A stretch of 64,000 nt of DNA, taken from positions 24,726 to 88,725 of the forward strand of contig JAPLLY010000015.1 in NCBI GenBank assembly GCA_026387315.1, given 5' to 3'. Position 1 is the first letter of the stretch. Each line of letters begins with the position of its first letter. The DNA is from Candidatus Omnitrophota bacterium. Its GTDB lineage: Bacteria > Omnitrophota > Gorgyraeia > Gygaellales > Profunditerraquicolaceae. Shown here piece after piece: positions 1-7,631 of the stretch. The position numbers and the translations under genes are program-made. The notes under the pieces were generated by a model. That model did no database searches and had not been told where the DNA came from. It saw only the letters and a list, made by a program, of their open reading frames with translations.

Positions 1-16
1 GTCCCCTAGATTCTAA
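1..16. repeat. right edge of a GGGGACGGTTCT-family palindrome, cut by the window start
   Basis: The first 16 bases match the right border of the copies at 49508 and 58945 (GTCCCC, then T-G/A-GATTC). The left arm would lie outside the window. This makes a twelfth, partial member of the family. Confidence 0.55.
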
Positions 17-27
17 TTAATATTTGT

Positions 28-1335
28 ATGTGTTATGCAATTCCCGGAAAAATAGAGGCGATTAATAATAAGATGGTGGTTGTAGACTACTTCGGCGAGA
101 AGAAGAAAGCCTATAATGAACTAGATGGTTTGTCTGTCGGTGATTATATCTACGCCCAGGGTGGTTATGCTATTGCGAAAATTCCCGAAGATGAAGCCAA
201 AAGCATTCTGGCTGTTTGGAAGGAGACTTTTTTTGAGCTTCAGGAAGTTGACCTAAAGCTTTCCCGCCTGGACCTTAATCAGAAATCTGTATCCGGCGAA
301 TTCTTGAGAATATTGGATAAGGCAGCCGAAGGCAAGAAACTTTCGCCGGAAGAACTCCTGATTTTGATTAAGGAAAAAAATAAACCCGCCCTGGAGCTTC
401 TTTTCAAAACGGCAAATTTCTTGCGTCAGAAACACCATAAGAATTCTTGCTGCGTGCATGGGATTATTGAAATTTCCAATTACTGCCGCTGTAATTGTGA
501 TTATTGCGGTATCGCTAAGGGTAACCAAAATATTACGCGTTATCGCTTAACTTGCGGCCAGATACTTGAAGCTGCCCGGCAAGCAATACAGGAGCATGGT
601 TTTAAGGCGCTGGTGTTGCAATCCGGTGAAGATAGTGGATATAGTATAGAGGAGCTTGCCGAGATTATCCGTAAGATAAAAGTTAATTGGCCGGCTCTAA
701 TTTTTATTAGCTTCGGAGAAGTGGGGCTGGATAATTTAAAGATTCTTTATGATGCCGGCGCGCGGGGATTGCTTTTGCGATTTGAAACATCTAACCCCAA
801 GCTTTATCAACAGGTCACCGCGGGTAAAGATCTGGCTAGCCGCATTGCGCATTTAAAAAAAGCTTATGAGTTGGGCTATATGATTATTACCGGAGGTTTG
901 ATTGGCTTGCCGCAACAAAGCCCAGAAGATCTTTTAAATGACATACTTTTAACTAAAGAGTTGCATGCCGAGATGTTTAGTTTTGGCCCATTTATTAGGC
1001 ATCCGCAAACCCCGCTGGCTAAATATCCATCGCCCGAAGTAGAAACTGTGCTTAAGGTTATTGCTATTTCGCGCATCATTGATGCGGCGAATGCTAAAAT
1101 TCTAGTTACTACTGCCTTGGAGACACTTAATCCTGATGCTAGGAGAGAGGCGCTGCTTAGCGGAGCGAATTCCGTGATGCTTAATGTAACTCCGCTTGAA
1201 TACCGGTCCTTTTATAACATTTATCCTGCGCGCGCTCATGAAAAAGAGAGCATCGCAGTTCAGATTAAAGATACTATCGGGCTTCTAATGTCTCTAGGAC
1301 GCTCACCTACTGATTTAAGTGTGTTATCCCCGTGA
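28..1335 (+). CDS. hydE: HypC-like domain fused to [FeFe]-hydrogenase maturase HydE (radical SAM)
   Basis: Residues 1 to about 75 look like a HypC/HupF chaperone: the protein begins Met-Cys, followed by AIPGKI and a short beta-barrel with VGDYIYAQGGYAI. From about residue 145 it is a HydE-type radical SAM enzyme with the cluster motif C153-x3-C157-x2-C160 and the C-terminal NVTP...Y..YP signature. HydE helps build the dithiolate-bridged subcluster of the H-cluster in the cytoplasm. HypC normally serves [NiFe] hydrogenases, so the fusion is odd. The stop codon lies inside a palindromic repeat, so the last residues (SVLSP) are repeat-encoded. rex and hydG follow; no hydF is seen in the window. 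Confidence 0.9.
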   Translation: MCYAIPGKIEAINNKMVVVDYFGEKKKAYNELDGLSVGDYIYAQGGYAIAKIPEDEAKSILAVWKETFFELQEVDLKLSRLDLNQKSVSGEFLRILDKAAEGKKLSPEELLILIKEKNKPALELLFKTANFLRQKHHKNSCCVHGIIEISNYCRCNCDYCGIAKGNQNITRYRLTCGQILEAARQAIQEHGFKALVLQSGEDSGYSIEELAEIIRKIKVNWPALIFISFGEVGLDNLKILYDAGARGLLLRFETSNPKLYQQVTAGKDLASRIAHLKKAYELGYMIITGGLIGLPQQSPEDLLNDILLTKELHAEMFSFGPFIRHPQTPLAKYPSPEVETVLKVIAISRIIDAANAKILVTTALETLNPDARREALLSGANSVMLNVTPLEYRSFYNIYPARAHEKESIAVQIKDTIGLLMSLGRSPTDLSVLSP

Positions 1336-1376
1336 AAACGGGGATCCAGATTTCCGCTTTCGCGGGAATGACACAC
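1323..1376. repeat. palindromic repeat with two hairpins, overlapping the hydE stop
   Basis: Contains ATCCCCGT-GAAA-ACGGGGAT and TTCCGC-TTT-CGCGGGAA in tandem, bounded by GTGTTATC and GAATGACACAC. The first hairpin carries the hydE TGA. A related hairpin (CCCCCGTGAAAACGGGGG) lies at 47405. Confidence 0.7.
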
Positions 1377-1415
1377 GATTAATTTTGACAGTTATGAGTA
1401 GAAATAAAAAATAAT

Positions 1416-2048
1416 ATGAAAACGAACAAACTTTGTATTATGCGGCTTTCTAAGTATAAGAGCGCGCTTTATCGCCTTAAATCACTGGGTTTTGTGCGGA
1501 TTTTTTCGGATAATTTAGCGGATGCCGTAGAGGTAACTTCGTCTCAGGTGCGTAAGGATTTTTCTATTTTTGATATATCGGGAAATAAACGCGGCGGCTA
1601 TAAGATTGATGAACTGATTGAAAAGATTAATACTATTCTTGGTAAAGATGAATTGCAAAAAGTGGTGATTGTTGGTTTAGGAAAGCTGGGATCCGCTCTT
1701 ACGCATTATACTGGTTTTGAGAAAGAGGGGATAAAGGTTGTCGCTGCTTTTGATATAGACGCGTTAAAATTTAAACCCAAAGAGAAAACCCCGGTTTTCC
1801 CCTTAGCCGGCCTGCCGGAGTTTGTGCGTAAGAATAATATTAAAATTGGAATTATTACGGTCCCGGCTGCGGCCGCCCAGCCAGTAGTTGATATTATGCT
1901 TTCGGCAGGAATTAAAGGGGTATTAAATTTTGCCCCAATACAACTGCGGGGAAATGATGATTGCCTGATAAACAATGTGAATCTTGAGGTAGAGCTGGAA
2001 AACCTTATTTATTTCGTTAATGCCTTAATTAAGGCAAAAGGAAAATAA
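1416..2048 (+). CDS. rex: redox-sensing transcriptional repressor Rex
   Basis: 210 aa, the usual length for Rex. The N-terminal winged helix contains TSSQVRKDFS, the recognition helix of the family. A Rossmann domain follows with GLGKLGSAL, and a C-terminal swapped helix closes it. Rex binds NADH or NAD+ and represses fermentation and hydrogenase genes when NADH is low. It lies between hydE and hydG (8 nt before hydG), so hydrogenase maturation genes are likely targets. A TTGACA at 1385 precedes it, but no good -10 is seen. The ribosome binding site is weak, and the ATG at 1440 is an alternative start. Confidence 0.93.
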   Translation: MKTNKLCIMRLSKYKSALYRLKSLGFVRIFSDNLADAVEVTSSQVRKDFSIFDISGNKRGGYKIDELIEKINTILGKDELQKVVIVGLGKLGSALTHYTGFEKEGIKVVAAFDIDALKFKPKEKTPVFPLAGLPEFVRKNNIKIGIITVPAAAAQPVVDIMLSAGIKGVLNFAPIQLRGNDDCLINNVNLEVELENLIYFVNALIKAKGK

Positions 2049-2055
2049 GCAGTAA

Positions 2056-3444
2056 ATGAAGCAGATTAATGAAGAGAGAATAAATAACTTATTATTGTCC
2101 ACTGCCGATAGCGATAGCCGTAAAATTGACAGGATTATTAATAAAAGCAAATCCTTAAAAAGGCTTACGCTGGAAGAATCAGCCATCCTGCTGGCAGTTC
2201 AGGATGCCGGCTCTCTTGAAAAAATATTTGCCGCGGCTAGTTTTGTTAAAGATGCAATTTACGGCAGGCGAGTGGTATTATTTGCCCCGCTTTATATCAG
2301 CAATTTCTGCGTAAATAACTGCCTTTATTGCGCGTTTAAATCCGATAACTTGGCAATTAAGCGTAAAGCCTTAAGCGCAGCTGAAATTAAATCGCAAACT
2401 GAATGGCTCTTAGGCCGTGGACATAAAAGAATACTGATGGTTTGCGGGGAGGAAGCGCCTGGTGGGGAATCTAATGTAGATTATTATGTCCAAGCAGTGA
2501 AAGCTATTTATGCTGCGGAAGTGGGTAAGAATAAGATTAAAAGGGTTAATGTTAATTGCGCGCCGCTGAGTATTGATGATTTTAAAAAGCTTAAATCAAG
2601 CGGTATAGGGACTTACCAGATTTTTCAGGAAACATATCATCAGAAAACTTATCTGCGTATGCATCCTAAAGGGCCAAAAAGTGATCCTGATAATAGGATT
2701 GATGCGGTTGATCGGGCATTTAAAGCCGGGATAGATGATATAGGGATTGGCGCGCTTTATGGTTTATTTGACTGGCGTTTTGAGACATTAGGATTGCTTT
2801 CCCATATTGAGCATATGGAGGAGAAATTTAAAGTCGGGCCGCATACTATTTCTGTGCCGCGTATTGAGCCGGCAGAGGGCGCGGAGCTGTCCCTGAGGCC
2901 TCCCCATAAAATTTCTGATGATGAATTTAAAAAGGTGGTGGCGATTTTAAGGCTTTCTGTGCCCTATACCGGGATCATTATGACTACCCGTGAGAATGCT
3001 TTGATGCGCGATGCCTTGATTAGCCTGGGGGTTTCCCAGATTAGCGCTGAATCTAATACCTCTCCCGGAGGGTATTCTGCCAGCCGTGCCGAGCAGGCAG
3101 GCGGTCAGTTTTCGCTTGGTGACCAGCGCAGCCTGGATGAGATCGTGGGGACTTTGATTGCCCATGATTATATCCCCAGTTTTTGCGCTGCCTGTTATCG
3201 CATGGAAAGAACCGGCGAAGCCTTTATGCAATTAGCTAAACCCGGAATGATCAAAGGTAAATGTAGTATGAATGCTTTAATTACTCTGCAAGAATATCTC
3301 GATGATTTTGCATCAGTTAAAGTTAAGCAGGCCGGGTACAAAATGATTGAGCGTTATTTTAACAAACTGGATAATGTTGATCAGGATATGCTAAAGTTCT
3401 TCTTTAGCCATGTAGATTCCGGAATAAGGGATGAGTATGTTTAA
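2056..3444 (+). CDS. hydG: [FeFe]-hydrogenase maturase HydG (tyrosine lyase, radical SAM)
   Basis: 462 aa, full length. Splits tyrosine to give the CO and CN ligands of the H-cluster. The radical SAM cluster motif is C85-x3-C89-x2-C92. The C-terminal second cluster has C377-x2-C380-x22-C403, the spacing that separates HydG from thiazole synthase ThiH. With HydE in the same operon this shows that the organism makes an active [FeFe] hydrogenase, though neither the catalytic subunit nor HydF is in this window. A strong terminator follows at 3509. Confidence 0.95.
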   Translation: MKQINEERINNLLLSTADSDSRKIDRIINKSKSLKRLTLEESAILLAVQDAGSLEKIFAAASFVKDAIYGRRVVLFAPLYISNFCVNNCLYCAFKSDNLAIKRKALSAAEIKSQTEWLLGRGHKRILMVCGEEAPGGESNVDYYVQAVKAIYAAEVGKNKIKRVNVNCAPLSIDDFKKLKSSGIGTYQIFQETYHQKTYLRMHPKGPKSDPDNRIDAVDRAFKAGIDDIGIGALYGLFDWRFETLGLLSHIEHMEEKFKVGPHTISVPRIEPAEGAELSLRPPHKISDDEFKKVVAILRLSVPYTGIIMTTRENALMRDALISLGVSQISAESNTSPGGYSASRAEQAGGQFSLGDQRSLDEIVGTLIAHDYIPSFCAACYRMERTGEAFMQLAKPGMIKGKCSMNALITLQEYLDDFASVKVKQAGYKMIERYFNKLDNVDQDMLKFFFSHVDSGIRDEYV

Positions 3445-3508
3445 GATAAAACTTGACAGATATGCTAATTGATAATAATATACCCCAGATTTGGTTCAAC
3501 GCTGGGAC

Positions 3509-3546
3509 AAAGACGTCCGAACAGTTGTTCGGGCGTCTTTTTTTTA
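3509..3546 (+). terminator. intrinsic terminator after hydG
   Basis: Arms AAGACGTCCGAAC and GTTCGGGCGTCTT around a 4-nt loop, followed by a run of eight T. Ends the hydE-rex-hydG transcript. Confidence 0.9.
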
Positions 3547-3580
3547 TTTTTGCATAAAATTTAGGCAAAATTAGATATGA

Positions 3581-3657
3581 ACCCCGCACCTTCTTTGTAT
3601 TTAGATATTAGAAGGCGTAGGGTTAAAAATTAACTAATAAGAAGAAGGTGCGGGGTG
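3581..3657 (+). promoter_or_regulatory. leader stem that buries the ribosome binding site and GTG start of nfnA
   Basis: ACCCCGCACCTTCTT (3581-3595) pairs perfectly over 15 bp with 3642-3656. The 3' arm holds the purine-rich AAGAAGG and the first two bases of the GTG start at 3655. The 46-nt interior resembles the one at 31132-31178 (shared TAGATATT and TAGGGTT). Seen directly: the pairing and the second copy. Inferred: control of translation. Confidence 0.65.
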
Positions 3658-4479
3658 AAAATACTCAACAAACAGATTATTAATGATGTGGCAGGGGTAA
3701 AGATTACGCAATTGGATATTCTTTCTCCGGATATCGCCGCGAAGGCCCAAGCCGGACAGTTTGTGATGTTAATGGCTAGCGAAAAGGGGGAGCGCATCCC
3801 CTTGACCTTAGTGAATACGGATAAAATAAAAGGTACTCTGAGCTTGATTTTTCAGGAGGCAGGTTTTACCACTCGGAGTTTAGGTGGATTAAATCCCGGA
3901 GATTCACTTTATTCTTTAGTCGGGCCTTTAGGGCATCCTACCCAGATTAAGAAATATGGAAAAATAATTTTGGTTGGCGGAGGAGTGGGGATTGCCGAGA
4001 TTCTGCCGGTTGCCCGCGCCTTAAAGCAGGCAGGTAATCAGATTACTACTATTCTGGGTTCTCGGAATAAAGACCTGCTCATTTTGGAAGCTGAACTTAA
4101 AAGCGCATCTGATCAAATTTATATTATGACTGATGATGGTTCTTACGGAAGGAAAGGCTTTACCACTGACATGTTAAAGGAACTTTTGAGTAAAGGTAAA
4201 TATGATTTGATTTATTCTGTGGGCCCTATTCCGATGATGAAGAGAGCGGCTTTAGCTAGCAGTGAATATAAGATTAAAACTTTAGTTTCGCTTAATGCGC
4301 TGATGGTGGATGCCACCGGAATGTGCGGTTGCTGCCGGGTGACTGTTTTTGGCCAGGTAAAATTTAGTTGTGTTGATGGGCCGGATTTTGATGGCCATGG
4401 CGTTGATTGGGAAGAACTCCAAAAGAGAAATAAGGTGTATAGCATTCAGGAGAAACACATTTGTAATCTGAAGATATAG
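3655..4479 (+). CDS. nfnA: NfnA-type ferredoxin:NADP+ oxidoreductase, FAD/NAD-binding subunit
   Basis: 274 aa. N-terminal FAD-binding barrel, NAD-binding half with VGGGVGIAEILPVAR, and a C-terminal [2Fe-2S] site with MCGCCRV followed by SCVDGP. This layout is shared by NfnA, sulfide dehydrogenase subunit B and dihydroorotate dehydrogenase PyrK; the nfnB neighbour and no pyrD favour NfnA. With NfnB it would couple NADH and reduced ferredoxin to NADP+ reduction by electron bifurcation. The GTG start is fixed by homology (the protein begins at the usual place) and lies inside a long hairpin. Confidence 0.87.
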   Translation: MKILNKQIINDVAGVKITQLDILSPDIAAKAQAGQFVMLMASEKGERIPLTLVNTDKIKGTLSLIFQEAGFTTRSLGGLNPGDSLYSLVGPLGHPTQIKKYGKIILVGGGVGIAEILPVARALKQAGNQITTILGSRNKDLLILEAELKSASDQIYIMTDDGSYGRKGFTTDMLKELLSKGKYDLIYSVGPIPMMKRAALASSEYKIKTLVSLNALMVDATGMCGCCRVTVFGQVKFSCVDGPDFDGHGVDWEELQKRNKVYSIQEKHICNLKI

Positions 4480-4483
4480 AATC

Positions 4484-4614
4484 GTCATTCAGACTGTGTC
4501 GCAATGTCATTGCGAGGAGCCGTAGGCGGCGAAGCAATCTCAAAACCGAGATTGCTTCGCCCCTGCGGGGCTCGCAATGACGCACGTTTTGTTATTGCGA
4601 CACAGTCTGAATGA
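4484..4614. repeat. nested palindrome: 22-bp outer arms enclosing a GTCATTGCGAGG-type repeat
   Basis: The outer arms at 4484-4505 and 4593-4614 are 22-bp perfect inverted copies (starting GTCATTCAGACTGTGTCG). Inside, GTCATTGCGAGG (4506) pairs with CTCGCAATGAC (4571), and GAAGCAATCTC with GAGATTGCTTC. The inner unit resembles a dispersed repeat known from many genomes; one element appears to sit inside another. It separates nfnA from nfnB. Confidence 0.85.
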
Positions 4615-4629
4615 CGGAAATTTTAAATT

Positions 4630-6051
4630 ATGAAAAAAGAACCGGTAAAAGTTAGAGAAGTACCTGCGGTAACCAGAACGGGGAATTTTCAGGAGGTAGT
4701 CCTGGGGTACTCTGAAGAAGAGGCTTATGTAGAAGCCTCCCGCTGTCTGCAGTGTAAGAACCCGGTTTGTATCAGCGGTTGTCCGGTAGGCATTGATATC
4801 AAGAAGTTTATTTATCAGATCACGCGAAAGGATTATAATCTGGCGTATTTTACGATTAGAGAAAAAAATAATTTTCCTTCGATCTGCGGAAGAGTCTGCC
4901 CGGCGGAATACCAATGCCGTAAAACCTGTATACTGACTAAGAAAGACGCGCCTTTTGCTTCCGAAAAAGCGATCAATATTCATTTTTTAGAACGTTTTGC
5001 CGGGGATTATGGCAAGAATAACAATTTGGATGTTAAGGAAGAAAAAGGCCAAAAGTTTTCTAAATTTAAAGTGGCGGTAGTGGGTTCTGGCCCGGCTGGT
5101 TTATGCTGCGCCGGAGAATTAGCGCGCCAGGGAATCCAAGTTGATATTTTTGAAAGCCTGCATAAAACCGGCGGGGTTTTAAGATATGGCATCCCTCCTT
5201 TTAGGCTGCCTTGGGATGTTTTGGATTTTGAGATAAATTATCTAAAAAAATTAGGGGTTAATTTTATTACTAATTTTCTTGCAGGCAAAGCTAAAACCAT
5301 TAAAGAATTATTCACCCAAGGGTATTCTAATGTATTTTTGGGGCTGGGCGCGGGGGTGCCATCTTTCTTGGGAATTAATGGCGAAAATCTTTGTAATATT
5401 TATTCAGTAAATGAATTCTTGACTAGGGTCAATTTAATGTCTGCTTATAAATTCCCCGAGTTTCATACTCCGGTTAATATTGGAAGAAACGTTTTGATTG
5501 TTGGTGGAGGCAATACGGCTATGGATTCTGCCAGAGTTGCTTTGAGACTGCAGAAGTTAAATGGTTTGCCGCTTAACACTACAATTATTTATCGGCGCAC
5601 GGAAATTGAAATGCCGGCAAGACGCTTGGAACTGGAGCATGCCCGGGAAGAAGGAGTAAAGTTTGAATTTTTGGTGCAGCCAAAAGAGTTTATTGGAGAT
5701 GGCCGGGGGTTTGTTAGGAAGTTAATTTGTCTTAAGTCTAAATTAAAAGAACCGGACAGCTCAGGCAGGAGGAGGCCGGTGATTATAGAAGGAAGTGAAT
5801 TTCAACTTGATTGTGATTTATGCGTGATTGCCGTGGGGTTAAAAGCAAATCAAATTTTAATTAACGCCACCCCGGAATTAAAAACAGATAAGTATTCAGA
5901 TGTCATTGTTGACGCTGAAACTATGGAGAGTTCGATTAAAGGGGTTTTTGCCGGTGGGGATATTGTGGGTGGAGAAGGCACGGTTATTGAAGCGATGGGG
6001 ATGGCCAAAAAGGCAGCCCAGTCAATAATCGGCGAGCTTTCTAAAAAATAA
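4630..6051 (+). CDS. nfnB: NfnB / GltD-like NADPH-binding flavoprotein subunit
   Basis: 473 aa. The N-terminus carries two [4Fe-4S] sites, RCLQCKNPVCISGCPVGI and ICGRVCPAEYQCRKTC, as in the GltD/NfnB family. Then come an FAD Rossmann motif GSGPAGLCCAGEL and an NADPH motif GGGNTAMDSARVA, and a C-terminal FAD contact AGGDIVGG. It is often annotated as glutamate synthase small subunit, but no large subunit is present and NfnA precedes it, so NfnB is the better call. The stop codon overlaps the first base of the RNA element in front of gdhA. Confidence 0.9.
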   Translation: MKKEPVKVREVPAVTRTGNFQEVVLGYSEEEAYVEASRCLQCKNPVCISGCPVGIDIKKFIYQITRKDYNLAYFTIREKNNFPSICGRVCPAEYQCRKTCILTKKDAPFASEKAINIHFLERFAGDYGKNNNLDVKEEKGQKFSKFKVAVVGSGPAGLCCAGELARQGIQVDIFESLHKTGGVLRYGIPPFRLPWDVLDFEINYLKKLGVNFITNFLAGKAKTIKELFTQGYSNVFLGLGAGVPSFLGINGENLCNIYSVNEFLTRVNLMSAYKFPEFHTPVNIGRNVLIVGGGNTAMDSARVALRLQKLNGLPLNTTIIYRRTEIEMPARRLELEHAREEGVKFEFLVQPKEFIGDGRGFVRKLICLKSKLKEPDSSGRRRPVIIEGSEFQLDCDLCVIAVGLKANQILINATPELKTDKYSDVIVDAETMESSIKGVFAGGDIVGGEGTVIEAMGMAKKAAQSIIGELSKK

Positions 6052-6104
6052 CACCCCGCGCTTATAAGGTCTTGCGCGGGTGTGCCCTTATGGGCAAGGA
6101 GGAG
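6051..6104 (+). ncRNA. two-hairpin 5' element, copy A (before gdhA)
   Basis: Stem 1: ACACC-C-CGCGC (6051-6061) with GCGCGGGTGT (6074-6083), leaving one bulged C. Stem 2: GCCC (6084) TTAT GGGC (6092). AAGGAGG follows at once at 6096, then ATG at 6112. Stem 2 differs in sequence from the other three copies but keeps its pairing. Not matched to a named riboswitch from memory. Confidence 0.7.
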
Positions 6105-6111
6105 AAGAAAA

Positions 6112-7449
6112 ATGGTAAAGAAAGTCGAAGAGTTTATGGATCTGGTAGTACAGAAGAACCCGGGGGAGGTGGAATTTCATCAGGCAGTAAGAGAGGTTGT
6201 GGAATCAGTAATGCCTTTTATTGAAAAAAATCCTAAATATCAGAAAGCTAAGATATTGGAAAAAATGATTGAACCGGAAAGAACAATAATATTTCGTGTT
6301 CCTTGGCTTGATGATCAAGGAGAAGTTCAAATTAACCGTGGTTACCGTATTGAAATGAGCAGTGCCATCGGGCCGTATAAAGGCGGGTTGCGCCTTCATC
6401 CCAGTGTGAACTTGGGTATATTGAAATTTTTGGCTTTTGAGCAGGTTTTTAAGAATGCGCTTACTACTTTGCCTATGGGGGGCGGAAAAGGCGGCTCGGA
6501 TTTTGATCCTAAAGGGAAGTCGGATAATGAAGTAATGAAGTTTTGCCAAAGTTTTATGACTGAGCTTTCCAGGCATATTGGCCAGAATACCGATGTTCCA
6601 GCCGGGGATATCGGTGTAGGTGGCCGTGAAATAGGTTATATGTTTGGGCAGTATAAAAGGTTGCGCAATGAATTCACCGGTGTCTTGACCGGTAAAGGTC
6701 TTAATTGGGGCGGGAGCTTGATCCGGCCGGAAGCTACGGGTTATGGTTGCGTGTATTTTGTAGAAGAAATGCTTAAGCTGCGCGGAGATTCTTTAAAAGG
6801 AAAAGTTTGCGCGGTTTCCGGTTCAGGTAATGTTGCTCAATACACCGTGGAGAAGCTTCTGCAGCTGGGGGCTAAAGTAGTTACGCTCTCTGACTCTGAC
6901 GGGTATATTTATGATAAAGACGGTATTGACACTAAAGAGTTAAATTGCGTTTTAAATTTGAAAAATGTTAAGCGCGGCAGAATTAAAGAATGTGCCAAGG
7001 AATTTAACTGTAAGTATTTTGAAAAACAGAGGCCTTGGGGGATAAAATGCGATGTGGCATTTCCTTCCGCTACTCAGAATGAGATAGATGAAAATGATGC
7101 TAAGACCTTAGTGAAAAATGGCTGTATTGCTATTGGTGAAGGCGCAAATATGCCTACTACACCGCAAGGCGTTGAGGTATTTCAGAAGGCAAAAATTCTT
7201 TATGCGCCTGGTAAAGCCTCCAATGCCGGCGGGGTGGCTACCTCCGGATTAGAGATGTCTCAGAATAGCATGCGTTTATCCTGGTCGCGCCAGGAAGTGG
7301 ATAAGAAGTTGCATGAGATTATGATTGCTATTCATGAGAGTTGCGTTAAATATGGCAAGGAAGATAAATATATAAATTATGTTAACGGAGCCAATATCGC
7401 TGGATTTGTGAAAGTTGCTGATGCCATGCTCGATCAGGGGTTGGTGTAA
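6112..7449 (+). CDS. gdhA: NADP-type glutamate dehydrogenase
   Basis: 445 aa, the hexameric bacterial class. Makes glutamate from 2-oxoglutarate, ammonia and NADPH. Key motifs: PMGGGKGGSDFDPKGKS (substrate lysine region), the Asp of PAGDIGVGGREIG, and the Rossmann GSGNVAQY. The start at 6112 is preferred over 6082 because AAGGAGG lies 9 nt upstream of it and the longer reading begins inside the RNA element. Lying just after NfnAB, it can use the NADPH that complex produces. Confidence 0.96.
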   Translation: MVKKVEEFMDLVVQKNPGEVEFHQAVREVVESVMPFIEKNPKYQKAKILEKMIEPERTIIFRVPWLDDQGEVQINRGYRIEMSSAIGPYKGGLRLHPSVNLGILKFLAFEQVFKNALTTLPMGGGKGGSDFDPKGKSDNEVMKFCQSFMTELSRHIGQNTDVPAGDIGVGGREIGYMFGQYKRLRNEFTGVLTGKGLNWGGSLIRPEATGYGCVYFVEEMLKLRGDSLKGKVCAVSGSGNVAQYTVEKLLQLGAKVVTLSDSDGYIYDKDGIDTKELNCVLNLKNVKRGRIKECAKEFNCKYFEKQRPWGIKCDVAFPSATQNEIDENDAKTLVKNGCIAIGEGANMPTTPQGVEVFQKAKILYAPGKASNAGGVATSGLEMSQNSMRLSWSRQEVDKKLHEIMIAIHESCVKYGKEDKYINYVNGANIAGFVKVADAMLDQGLV

Positions 7450-7463
7450 GCAGCAGAAAATCA

Positions 7464-7505
7464 AGGGGACGGTTCTCTTAAAAAAAGAGAACCGTCCCCT
7501 TTTTT
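7464..7505. repeat. GGGGACGGTTCT palindrome, copy 1 (possible terminator)
   Basis: AGGGGACGGTTCTCTT pairs with AAGAGAACCGTCCCCT around a short A-rich loop and is followed by a T run, so it could end gdhA transcription. Loop-side arms are CTCTT/AAGAG. Confidence 0.85.
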
Positions 7506-7533
7506 CGTAAATGGCCGCTGTTTTTATTTTGAT

Positions 7534-7555
7534 CCCTGCTGGCTTACGCCAGCAA
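7534..7555. repeat. short hairpin between gdhA and the next gene
   Basis: TGCTGGC-TTAC-GCCAGCA with GATCCC before it and AAGGACT after it. A weaker analogue with the same borders (GATCCTTGT...ACAAGGACT) lies at 29048. Confidence 0.5.
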
Positions 7556-7595
7556 GGACTACGCTAAATAAAAACTATAAGGTGCTTGATTGTAG

Positions 7596-7624
7596 TTGCA
7601 AGCTAAAGAGTAAAGTTGTAAAAT
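7596..7624 (+). promoter_or_regulatory. promoter TTGCAA-17-TAAAAT giving a probably leaderless mRNA
   Basis: -35 at 7596-7601 and -10 at 7619-7624. The predicted transcription start is at about 7631, and the ATG is at 7632. No Shine-Dalgarno sequence is present, so the message is probably leaderless. Confidence 0.6.
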
Positions 7625-7631
7625 ATACTTC

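Noticed and set aside
4630..6051. Glutamate synthase small subunit
   Set aside because: No large subunit nearby, and the NfnA partner directly upstream makes NfnB a better explanation.
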